DNA of 61,591 nucleotides, taken from NCBI GenBank assembly GCA_031279515.1, contig JAITII010000006.1, forward strand, positions 1 to 61,591, read 5' to 3'. The DNA comes from Deltaproteobacteria bacterium. GTDB lineage: Bacteria > Desulfobacterota > Desulfarculia > Adiutricales > Adiutricaceae. The number at the start of each line of letters is the position of its first letter. The stretch's first letter is position 1. Positions 26,923 through 35,700 of this stretch are shown piece by piece. The notes below the pieces were generated by a model, which saw only the letters and a list, made by a program, of their open reading frames with translations, was not told where the DNA came from and did no database searches. Made by a program: the position numbers and the translations under genes.

Positions 26923-27591
26923 ATGGACAATCTCTTTCTTCACGCCTGTTGTGCGCCCTGCTCTATCTTTCCTTTAAAAGATATCTTAACTAAGTCCCCT
27001 AAGTTGTCACTTTACCTGTGGTACTACAATCCCAATATCCACCCCAAGGCAGAATACCTAAGGCGCAGAGATACCCTAGCCTATCTTATCTCGGACCTTA
27101 GCTATATTGCAGAAGCTGCAAAGGGAGATTCTTTAAGAGAAGCTGTAAAGGGAGATTTTGCAGCTGCTGCAAAGGGAGATTCTTTAAGAGAAGCTGCAAA
27201 GGAAGATATTGCAGCTGCTGCATTAGTCCAAAAGCCTGATGTTACCCTTAAGGCCTCCCCCTACGAGCCCGCCCCTTTTTTGGAAAAGGCCGCTTCTTTT
27301 AAAGACCCCAAAGAGCGCTGCGAGTTTTGCTACACTTTAAGGATAGGCCAAGCTGCCTCAAAGGCCCTGAGCATGGGTTTTAAGTACTTTTCCACCACCT
27401 TACTCTTTAGCCGCCAGCAGGACCATGAGCTAATAAGAAAGATTTGCCGCCAAAAGGCTTGCTATTACGGATTGGAATTTTTAGATGAAGATTGGCGCCT
27501 GGGACATAGCCAGGCGCTATCCATCTCTAAAAAACTAAATATCTACAGGCAGAACTACTGCGGCTGCGTCTGGGGGGACGCGGGGATGTAG
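26923..27591 (+). CDS. queH: Epoxyqueuosine reductase QueH
   Basis: QueH (222 aa) reduces epoxyqueuosine to queuosine in tRNA and is the non-orthologous replacement of QueG. It has the diagnostic cysteines HACCAPC (9-13), 'ERCEFCYTLR' and 'NYCGCVWG', and the 'YYNPNIHPKAEYLRR' motif. Residues about 64-100 are an insertion made of an in-frame tandem duplication: two 51-bp units at 27118-27168 and 27169-27219 encoding 'AAKGDSLREA...'. The core motifs are intact, so activity is likely retained. It ends 8 bp from the convergent hom gene. Confidence 0.9.
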   Translation: MDNLFLHACCAPCSIFPLKDILTKSPKLSLYLWYYNPNIHPKAEYLRRRDTLAYLISDLSYIAEAAKGDSLREAVKGDFAAAAKGDSLREAAKEDIAAAALVQKPDVTLKASPYEPAPFLEKAASFKDPKERCEFCYTLRIGQAASKALSMGFKYFSTTLLFSRQQDHELIRKICRQKACYYGLEFLDEDWRLGHSQALSISKKLNIYRQNYCGCVWGDAGM

Positions 27592-27599
27592 GTAGGCTC

Positions 27600-28907
27600 T
27601 TAATTTAAGTTCTCAACCCTAATAAGCTGCGGCTTGGCAGTAAAAAATCCTAAGGTACCTGCCAATTCCAGGGCATGTGAAAGGTCCCTTTCCGGGGCGC
27701 TGTGGGTTAAGATTACTAGGTAGACAGTATTGGTTAAAGGGTCCACTCCCTTTTGGATCACCTGGGCTATGCTTATATTGTGCTTGGCAAAGGCTCCTGC
27801 CAAGGAAGATAAGACCCCTGGCCTATCTTCTACGGAAAAGCGCAGGTAATAGCTGGAGCGGATGTCGCCTGCGGGCTTTACAGCATCACCTTTTAAGCTA
27901 TGCCAACCCAAAGAGGGCCGAATGGACTGGGCACCAGTCTGTTCCAAGCGCGCCACTTCGATAATGTCACCCACCACCGCCGAGGCGGTGGGGAGCATTC
28001 CTGCCCCAGCGCCGGATAAGAAGATGTCACCTGAGGCATGGCCCCTTACCATGACTGCGTTCATAACGCCTGTCACCCCTGAAAGGAGGTGCTCTTTGGG
28101 AAGCATGGCTGGGTTTAAGCTTACCTCTAGTCTACCGTCTTCTGGATTTAAGGCAGCCTTTGCCAAGAGCTTAATGACATACCCCAAGGCAGCAGCGAAG
28201 TTAAAGTCCAAAGGCTCCAGTTTGGTAATTCCCTCAATGTGGATGTCCTTTAAGCTGGGAAGGACCCCGTAGGCCAAGGCAGTTAAAAGTACCAGCTTAT
28301 GTGCGGCATCTTCTCCCTCTATGTCCATGGTAGGATCCGCCTCGGCATAGCCTAGGGATTTAGCTTCGGCCAATGCAGTATCAAAACTTGTTGCGTGTTG
28401 GCTCATGCTGGTTAAGATATAGTTGGTGGTGCCATTTAAGATCCCAAAGACGCTTTGGATGCGATTGGCCGCCAAGCCCTCTTTTAAGGTGCGGATAACA
28501 GGGATGGCCCCGGCCACCGCAGCCTCGAAGAAGACCTCCCTTTTGGTCTGGGCGGCTTTTTCAAAGATCTCTTTTCCGCAGGTGGCAAGGAGGGCCTTAT
28601 TGGCTGTTACCACGTGCTGCCCGAATTCTAAGGCCTTTAAGATGAGGGTCCTGGCGGGTTCTATGCCCCCCATGACCTCCACCACCACTTGGATATCAGG
28701 GTTTCCCACCACGTCAAAGGGATTGGTGGTCAAAAGCCCTGGAGGAGGGGGAAAGCCCCTGGGGGCTGTGAGGTCTCTTACAAGCGCCTTGGAAAGCTTT
28801 AAGGGCCAGCCTATCTTTTGGCTTAAAAGTGTCTCTTCAAGGGAGATTATTCTGGCTACTCCCTCACCTACTGTGCCGTAGCCCAATAAACCAATGTTTG
28901 TCTGCAT
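27600..28907 (-). CDS. hom: Homoserine dehydrogenase
   Basis: The enzyme (about 435 aa) reduces aspartate semialdehyde to homoserine, the branch point to threonine and methionine. Visible are the NAD(P) fold start 'NIGLLGYGTVGEGVARI', 'VTANKALLATCGKEIFEKA', 'GILNGTTNYILTSM' and 'GYAEADPTMDIEGEDAAHKL' of the catalytic domain. A C-terminal ACT domain follows ('LRFSVEDRPGVLSSLAGAF'), suggesting threonine feedback. The open frame extends to 28934, but two adjacent ATGs at 28910/28907 with AAAAGG just upstream give the better start; I use 28907. It is monofunctional, without an aspartate kinase domain. Confidence 0.93.
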   Translation of the reverse strand: MQTNIGLLGYGTVGEGVARIISLEETLLSQKIGWPLKLSKALVRDLTAPRGFPPPPGLLTTNPFDVVGNPDIQVVVEVMGGIEPARTLILKALEFGQHVVTANKALLATCGKEIFEKAAQTKREVFFEAAVAGAIPVIRTLKEGLAANRIQSVFGILNGTTNYILTSMSQHATSFDTALAEAKSLGYAEADPTMDIEGEDAAHKLVLLTALAYGVLPSLKDIHIEGITKLEPLDFNFAAALGYVIKLLAKAALNPEDGRLEVSLNPAMLPKEHLLSGVTGVMNAVMVRGHASGDIFLSGAGAGMLPTASAVVGDIIEVARLEQTGAQSIRPSLGWHSLKGDAVKPAGDIRSSYYLRFSVEDRPGVLSSLAGAFAKHNISIAQVIQKGVDPLTNTVYLVILTHSAPERDLSHALELAGTLGFFTAKPQLIRVENLN

Positions 28908-28975
28908 CATAAACCTTTTGGGCATGGGCCCCAATGGCTATTCCAGTGGGGCCCATGCTTTTTTTATCTTGCTTT

Positions 28976-30199
28976 TTAGCGTAAGAATTCGCAGATGGGC
29001 GCAAAAAGCTCATGGAAGGTCTCTGTCACCTTTTCGCCAATTTTTAAAGTTATTGGAAAGGGGTCTTCGTGGCGATAGGGGTAGGGCGGATCCATATCTA
29101 TTATCCTTATGGGAATGTCTCTTTTGCTCCCATTTAAGGTGCCCACCACCTCATAGGGGTGTACCACCTCATCTTTTTTCAGGGTGATGGCCAATATCTT
29201 ATTGGATAATTGTCTAAACTTATCTTCCCTGTATTCCAGGTCCACCTTATAGTTTAACATGGTCTTGAAGTTGCGGCCCACTGGTCGTGCGCTATTTTCT
29301 AGATATAAGGCCAGCTGGGGGTCATTTTTAATGTGGCTATCCAGGTGCTCCACTAGGTAGGAGTAGAGAAGGACATTGGCCTCGGAGTCCAAGATGAATT
29401 TGGAGACGGGTGAGAGTCTATTAAAGGTGGGTCCTCCGCAAAAGGCAACTAGCTTAGAATCACTAAAAAGGGACTCTTCATTAGTCATAAAGACGATCTC
29501 AGCTAGTAAGGTACCTATTGAGTAGGTAAAGAGATCCACCTTAGCCCCTTTTTGAATCCCAGGCTGCCTTCCCTCTTTAATCCTTTTTACCAAAAGGTTA
29601 ATGTCCATAAAGGACTCCAAACCTGACCAGAAAAAGCGGCTGGGATTAACAGATAACCTTACGCTGATTGCGGCATTGGATAGGGTAGATGAGATGTCGT
29701 TGGGCAAGAGCTTTTTGCGCAACTGGCTCACAGCCCTCATATCCCTGGAGTCAGTCCACAGGGCCGGGGAGCGGTTCATGTGAAAGGCTATGGGAAAGAG
29801 GATTACCGTCTTTTGAGTCTTTGCTACAAGTTCCGCCGCCCAGGGGAGATATTTGGACCAATTCCTTTCATTGAAGCCGTGGAGTAGGATGATTACTCCC
29901 TGTGCGTCTCCGGCTCCCAGGGGGGAGAGGACATGGTGGCGAAATTCTTTGTTTTCCTCTATCTCATGGTCAGGTACCAAGGTGACTGCGTTCATAAGCT
30001 CACCGGCTTTAATGTCTTCTGGACTTAAGTCCTCCAGATGGATAGGAGAGATTATCTTGGCAGCATTTGCAAGGATTCCATGGGACTCGGAAAAAAAAGT
30101 ATAGTTAGAAAGCGCCTGACCTATCTCCGGAAGCTCCAGGTGCTCTGGGCTAAAGCTAACTCGGTCTGTAAGATAGCTATGGAGTTGGTGAAAAAGCAT
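28976..30199 (-). CDS. Alpha/beta-hydrolase-like protein, DUF6051 family
   Basis: The protein (407 aa) resembles the DUF6051 family. 'GVIILLHGFNERNWSKYLPWA' is an oxyanion-type His-Gly segment, followed by 'VILFPIAFHMNRSPALW'. The nucleophile elbow reads 'FTYSIGTLLAE' (Ser in Y-S-I-G rather than G-x-S-x-G), and there is a late 'LKKDEVVHPYEV' that could hold the catalytic Asp/His. No signal peptide, so cytoplasmic. Its natural substrate is unknown. A clear Shine-Dalgarno (AAGG) lies 6 nt before ATG 30199. It stands alone, 69 bp from hom. Confidence 0.62.
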   Translation of the reverse strand: MLFHQLHSYLTDRVSFSPEHLELPEIGQALSNYTFFSESHGILANAAKIISPIHLEDLSPEDIKAGELMNAVTLVPDHEIEENKEFRHHVLSPLGAGDAQGVIILLHGFNERNWSKYLPWAAELVAKTQKTVILFPIAFHMNRSPALWTDSRDMRAVSQLRKKLLPNDISSTLSNAAISVRLSVNPSRFFWSGLESFMDINLLVKRIKEGRQPGIQKGAKVDLFTYSIGTLLAEIVFMTNEESLFSDSKLVAFCGGPTFNRLSPVSKFILDSEANVLLYSYLVEHLDSHIKNDPQLALYLENSARPVGRNFKTMLNYKVDLEYREDKFRQLSNKILAITLKKDEVVHPYEVVGTLNGSKRDIPIRIIDMDPPYPYRHEDPFPITLKIGEKVTETFHELFAPICEFLR

Positions 30200-30366
30200 A
30201 GGTAACCTTTTTTTAAAGTCTAATAATATGATACATGCTATGGCGCTTAAGAACTAAAATGAGGGAAAAAGAAAAAAAACTAAAAAACAAGAAATTAACT
30301 AAAAACAGAGAAAATTCTAAAGATCCTATTTTAAGCCAAAGAAGCTTTGATGGCTAGCCTCCCATT

Positions 30367-30382
30367 TTGGCCTTCGGGCCAA
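30367..30382. other. UUCG-type hairpin near end of lipoprotein gene
   Basis: TTGGCC-TTCG-GGCCAA, a 6-bp stem with a stable tetraloop on the plus strand. It lies 28 bp after the lipoprotein stop. No adjacent T-tract on the minus strand, so termination is uncertain. Confidence 0.4.
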
Positions 30383-30409
30383 TTTGCCCCCCTTAGGCGG
30401 ACTTGCAAT

Positions 30410-30955
30410 TTAATATTTATCTGTCACTATGAGGTTAATATAGTCCGGCCCCTGTTCGGCTGTGCGGTTTAGGCCCTGGTAGAGAGGGTCAAAGTAGTAG
30501 GCATAGGTGAGCCAGTCATCTAACTCCCACTCCCAAATCTTGCCCCCTTTTTCCAGAGTGATATAGAGCGTAGCCTTATAGTCCACAACAAGATCCCCGG
30601 CCTTTAAGGCCGCCTCTTCATAGAGGGCAACTGGCTTGTAGCTAACACTTACCCCACCCTGGGCATCAGTTAAAACATGTGCTGGGCTTACAAGGGTATT
30701 GGGCTCACTTACCCTTACTGTAACTGCCCCAGCTGCAACTGGTGAAAAGCTATTTTCCTCTTCAAAGACTAAGATTAAGCTTCTTATTGGAAAGTCAGGG
30801 GGAGGAGATAGCTCTTCCGGAGAAATCCGCACCTGGGTGCAGCCTATTAAGAAAAGAGCCGTTAAGATAAAGGCGATAGAGCAATGCTTTTTTCCTAGCT
30901 CCCTTTTAAAAAAGAGAAAGCTACAAAGCCCAATATGTATTGGGTCATTAGTCAT
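30410..30955 (-). CDS. Putative lipoprotein of unknown function
   Basis: The protein (181 aa) has an unusually long N-terminal region (about 25 residues). The hydrophobic segment and lipobox are 'IAFILTALFLIGC' (Cys39). The mature part, with 'GAVTVRVSEPNTLVSPAHVL' and 'DAQGGVSVSYKP', reads like a beta-rich domain and ends 'INLIVTDKY'. No family was recognised. It overlaps the end of the RNase G gene by 8 bp, so the two are co-translated. The shared context with RNase G is probably not functional evidence. Confidence 0.6.
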   Translation of the reverse strand: MTNDPIHIGLCSFLFFKRELGKKHCSIAFILTALFLIGCTQVRISPEELSPPPDFPIRSLILVFEEENSFSPVAAGAVTVRVSEPNTLVSPAHVLTDAQGGVSVSYKPVALYEEAALKAGDLVVDYKATLYITLEKGGKIWEWELDDWLTYAYYFDPLYQGLNRTAEQGPDYINLIVTDKY

Positions 30956-32636
30956 TGAAGAGGCGTATGGTACGCGGGCGACGGGGGTGACTCTTTTTGG
31001 GACGCCTTTCTTCTTTGGGACCTAAGGGCCTTCTATCGTCTTTGATGATTCCAGGTCTCTTGCCATTTCCAGGTATGCCCCTTCCATTAGAGCCCATGAT
31101 GGACTCTTGGGGGTCCGGGGACTTGGCCACTTGGCCAGGCTTTAATTGCTCCACTTCCTGGCTGCGCTTTTCTGTCTTGATGTCGTATTGGCTGGGGGGT
31201 AAGGTCACATCCCCTGAGATTAAGATCTTGGTCTTGTGCCTTTCTTCCAGGCGCAAGAGCTCACTTCTTTTGACATTTAGGACATAGTCCGCCACTTCTT
31301 GGTTGAGCTTGGCCTTTAAGGCCCCTAAGCCGCCTTTCATAGATAAAAGCTGGGTGGCATGGCGCAAAAAGCTAAGGGCAGCGGACTCTGGGGTGTAGAC
31401 CTGGCCCTTTCCCTTGCAATGGGGGCAGGTGGTGTAGATCCCCGCCTCTATGGGCGGGCGCAGACGCTGGCGAGTGAGCTCCAAAAGCCCGAACTTAGAG
31501 ATGGAAGAGAAATCCATCTTGGCCTTGTCCACCTTGGAGGAATCCCGGATGCGCTTTTCCACCTCCCGGCGGTGCTTTTCCTCGCGCATGTCAATAAAAT
31601 CCACCACCACCACCCCGCCTAAGTCCCTTAGGCGGAGCTGGCGAGCCACCTCTTCGGCTGCTTCCATGTTGGTGGCGAAAGCAGTTTCTTCTAAAGAGTC
31701 CTCTTTGGTGCCCTTGCCGGAGTTCACATCTATAGAGACCAGGGCCTCGGTGGGGGTTATGACAATGGATCCCCCGCTCCTTAAGCGCACTTGTGTCTGG
31801 TGGATGGTCTCCAGTTGCTGCTCCAATTGGTGGCGCGAAAATATGGGCCTCTTTTCTGCATGGAGGCGCACCTTATTCTGTTGACCTGGGGCAATGGATT
31901 TTATATATTCCTTGACCTTATGGAAGGTGGTCGGTTCATCCACCAGGATCTCGTAGCAGTCTGAGGTATAGTGATCCCTTAGGATCTTAATGGCTAGATC
32001 CTGCTCCCTGTAGACCAAGGCGGGGTAATTGGAGTCCCTGGCGTGGCTGCGGATGTCTTCCCAGAGGTTATAGACCTGGTAGAGGTCTTCGGCCAGCTCT
32101 TCTTTGGTGCGGTTTTCCGCCACAGTGCGCACTATATAGCCGCAACCTTCCGGAACCGGAAGGGTTTCGGCTATATGGCGCAGACGATTGCGTTCTTTGT
32201 CGTTTAGGATCTTGCGGCTCACCCCCACGTGGGAGCAACCAGGGGTTAAGACTATGAAGCGGCCAGCCAAAGAGATGAAGGTGGTTAAAGCAGCCCCCTT
32301 GATGTTTGTGGGCTCTTTAATGACCTGTACCAGCATAGCTTGGTTTTTCTTGATGGCCTTTTTGATGTCCGGGGAAGGACCTTTTAGCTCTTCCTGGAAG
32401 TACTCGGGGTGGATATCCGCTATCTGCAGAAAGCCGTTGCGATCGGAACCAAAGTTCACGAAAGCCGCCTGCAAAGAGGGCTCTATATTATTCACCAGAC
32501 CCTTGTAGATATTGTTTAAGCTTAGCTGCCTTAATGCGGAATCCGTATAGTATTCCTGCAATACCCCCCGGGAGTCCAGCATAGCCACGCGGCATTCCTC
32601 GGGGTCGGCGGCGTTTATCAAAATTCTGTCCACCAC
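30948..32636 (-). CDS. rng: Ribonuclease G/E
   Basis: The enzyme (562 aa) is the endoribonuclease of the RNase E/G family, acting on 5' ends of 16S rRNA and in mRNA turnover. The S1-like N-terminus carries 'DRILINAADPEECRVAMLD'. The catalytic DNase I-like core has 'VSIDVNSGKG' and 'GGVVVVDFIDMREEKHRREV' with metal-binding Asp residues, and the Zn-link is 'TTCPHCKGKG'. Residues after about 470 form a basic, Pro-rich tail, shorter than E. coli RNase E, so RNase G is the better name. The start is GTG, with an A/G-rich Shine-Dalgarno and an alternative GTG next to it. Confidence 0.92.
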   Translation of the reverse strand: MVDRILINAADPEECRVAMLDSRGVLQEYYTDSALRQLSLNNIYKGLVNNIEPSLQAAFVNFGSDRNGFLQIADIHPEYFQEELKGPSPDIKKAIKKNQAMLVQVIKEPTNIKGAALTTFISLAGRFIVLTPGCSHVGVSRKILNDKERNRLRHIAETLPVPEGCGYIVRTVAENRTKEELAEDLYQVYNLWEDIRSHARDSNYPALVYREQDLAIKILRDHYTSDCYEILVDEPTTFHKVKEYIKSIAPGQQNKVRLHAEKRPIFSRHQLEQQLETIHQTQVRLRSGGSIVITPTEALVSIDVNSGKGTKEDSLEETAFATNMEAAEEVARQLRLRDLGGVVVVDFIDMREEKHRREVEKRIRDSSKVDKAKMDFSSISKFGLLELTRQRLRPPIEAGIYTTCPHCKGKGQVYTPESAALSFLRHATQLLSMKGGLGALKAKLNQEVADYVLNVKRSELLRLEERHKTKILISGDVTLPPSQYDIKTEKRSQEVEQLKPGQVAKSPDPQESIMGSNGRGIPGNGKRPGIIKDDRRPLGPKEERRPKKSHPRRPRTIRLFND

Positions 32637-32719
32637 ATCTCCTTTTGAGAATTTAATAAGTGGTATTTTCTCCCCATCTGCGCGAGAGATTTTAGCTAGA
32701 GCTATTAGCTACTAACAAT

Positions 32720-35700
32720 CTAATTTTTGGCGCCCTTAGGGGAAAAGGGGTTAGAAAAATTTGTCACCTGGTACATAAAAGCTTCCAGGCGGGCTTGAGT
32801 ATTGGTTTGACTCTGACCATCGAAGGCCAGATTCAAAAGGGGCATAGAGCCTGCTTCATGGCGGAAACTGGTTGCCAGTCCTCCCACCACCATGCCAGGC
32901 ATACAGGTAAAGGGCATGATATTTACTAGCCCACGCGCCCCGTGCTGATAATATTCCAGGCCCTTCCCCAGGGAAAGAATAGCTTCCCCTTGAAAGGCGC
33001 TGTCTAAAAATTTCTCCCCAAGGCGCACCACCTCAGTTACAGGTGGTTCTTTTAACTCGGGGATAAATCCTTTAAAAGCTTTAGCTAGTTTGTCCAGTTC
33101 ATAGTGCTGCACCAACATAGTGAGCCAGTAAAAAAAGCTTTTCTTTAGATTTCCTACCCTTTTTGCCCGCATCTTGTTGACAAAACCGGTGTAGAGTATC
33201 CACTCCACAAAGGGAGGAACAGAGACCTCGGCCCCCAGGCTTTCCAGGCGGCGGATGACTTGTTCATTGGCAAATTCATTGGAGCGCACGTAGATCTCAC
33301 CTACCAGGCCCACCTTAGGCAGTATGGCATCGCCTGTGCCATTTAAGGCGCCGGCAAAGGCCTCTCTGGCCTCGCCCAGGGTCTTATAAAGGTCTTTGTA
33401 GCTCCCGTGCTCTAAGGTGTGCTCCAGGTTCTGTAAAGATTCCTCATAGACCTTATCGGCTAGGCCAGGCTTTGTCTCCCGGGGCCTAGTGAAGTACAGG
33501 GCCTTTTGCAGAAGATCCACAGAGACCAAGGAGCGCCAGATCTCTTTGGTAAGTGCTGTGCCCTTTTTTGAGCCCAGTTTGTTTAAAGAATCGTACATGC
33601 CCCCTGTCTGGTCCAGGGACAGAATCTTTACCTCCTCTAGTCCCAGGCGTTTTAAGACTAAAGATAGGTATCTTGAATACTGCCCAAAGCGGCAGGGCCC
33701 ATTGGAAGAGGGCATAAAAAGTGAAGCCTTTTGGGGGTCAAAGCCAGAAGACTGGGAAAGCTTTAAAAAGTCACCCACAGTTAAAATAAGTGGGAAGCAC
33801 TCTTTGCCTGAGGTCTGGGAGCGCCCCAGCTCTATGGTCTTGTGGTCAGAAGGACAGAGGGCTACGGTCTCTAAGCCGCTACTTCTAAGGGTAGCTGAAA
33901 TCGCCCTCGTGTGATCGCACATGGGAGGTATGTAGATGGTCTTGCCCTTTAAAGGGGCCTTTAAGATGGCTAATTTTGGTTCATATGGGCAAAGGGGAGT
34001 ATCACTTTCTGGTTTTTTCGCCTTGAGGGCCTGGGAATCTAAGAAGGCCTCCAGGCGGGTTACGGCTCCCACATCCGAGGAGTGTTCATCTATTTCTATT
34101 TCTAAAAAGGGTTTAGAGGCTAAGGCGTGGCGGAAAAAGTGGAGGATAAAAGAATCTGGTCCGCAGCCGAAGTTGGAGATGTAAACAGCATCTAGCCTGG
34201 GTTCATTGGCTATGAACTGGGCAGCAGCTGTGATCTTTTGTCCATAGCGCCAGTAATGTGAGGCCGGCTCATCGCCCTCTAGGTCCAAGGGCAGAAGGTC
34301 CATGGGGATCCCCACTAGCTTTAAGTCAGAAAGCTTTTCACCCAGCCTTAAGTTTAAGGCAGAGTCATAGGAATTGTAGGGGCGGCCCACCACCACTATG
34401 GCCTTTTGGTCGGGGGCCAGGGACTGTAAAACTTCCCTACCCTTGGCCATTAGCCGCTCGCAGAAGGCCTCTTGGGCTTTTTTGGCCTGGCTTATAGCCT
34501 TTAAAGCCTCAGAGCGGCTGGCTTTGAGCTTGGAGGCTATGGCCAGTAATGACTTTTCCAAAGGTTTTTCACCTTCCCCAAAAAATACCGTGCCCCTTAG
34601 GAGAAAGGGCTCGGTAAGGCCCAAGCAGGCTGGGGCGGTGAAGGCCAAGGACTGGACATAGGGACAGGCGGCATTGTCAGGTGCCTTGGCATTGCCATTG
34701 ATAGATTGGGCAGGGGGCATATTTACTAGAGAAGGGATGAAGATATGGTCTAAATCCATGTCCATGAGCTCTAAAATATGTCCATGTGCCGCCTTGATGG
34801 GAAAGCAGAACTCCCCTTCCGTTCTTTCGCAGCCTTTGTGGATGGTGGTCTTATTGGTGGGAGGCGAGAAGACCGGCTCATAGCCAAGGGAGGCTAAAAA
34901 GACAGAGAAAAAGGGACCAAGCTCAGCAAAGAACATGCTCCTAATAAGGCCAATCCTACCTTTGTAGGGTTTTTTCGTGCCGTAATCTAAGGCCTGTAAT
35001 TCAATTGGATTAAAGGCCGCATCCAACCTAAACTTAAAGAGGTCTTCACTGTGGGTAGAGGCTTTTTTGCGCCCCTGGTCCTCTTCATAGCGGTCGCAGC
35101 GGGAGCCGTAGAAATAGGGCCTCCCCCCTGAGACAGTGACCTTTCTTATCTCGCAGTGGTTAGCGCAATGGCGGCATTCAAAGCTTTTAATATTATATTC
35201 CCTGTTGGATAGATCGTAGCCCACAAAGCTACTTTCCTTCCAGGTGCGCCTGTCTCTGGCGATAAAGGCTGCCCCCATGGCACCTGTGACATCCGCATTA
35301 TCGGGTACTGTAATAGGCTTTCCCAAATGGCTTTCAAAGGCAGCTGCCACCCCCTCATTGAAGCTTGTGCCACCTTGGAAGAAGATGTTTTCCCCCACCT
35401 TGCGGGTCTCTACCACCCTTCCTAGGTAATTGGCCACTATCCCGTGGCAGAGCCCAGCTACCAGGTCTTCTAGGGCCACCCCGTTTTGCTGGTGGTGCAC
35501 CAAATCCGATTCCATAAAGACCGTGCAGCGCTCACCTAAAGAGACGGGGTTTTGGCTTTTTAAGGCCAAAGAGCCAAATTGCTCTTTAATTTGAATCCCC
35601 AATTTATCGGCTTGTTCCTCTAAAAAGGACCCTGTCCCAGCTGCACAGGCCTTATTCATCATGAAATCCACAATAACGCCATTGGAAAGGTAGATATATT

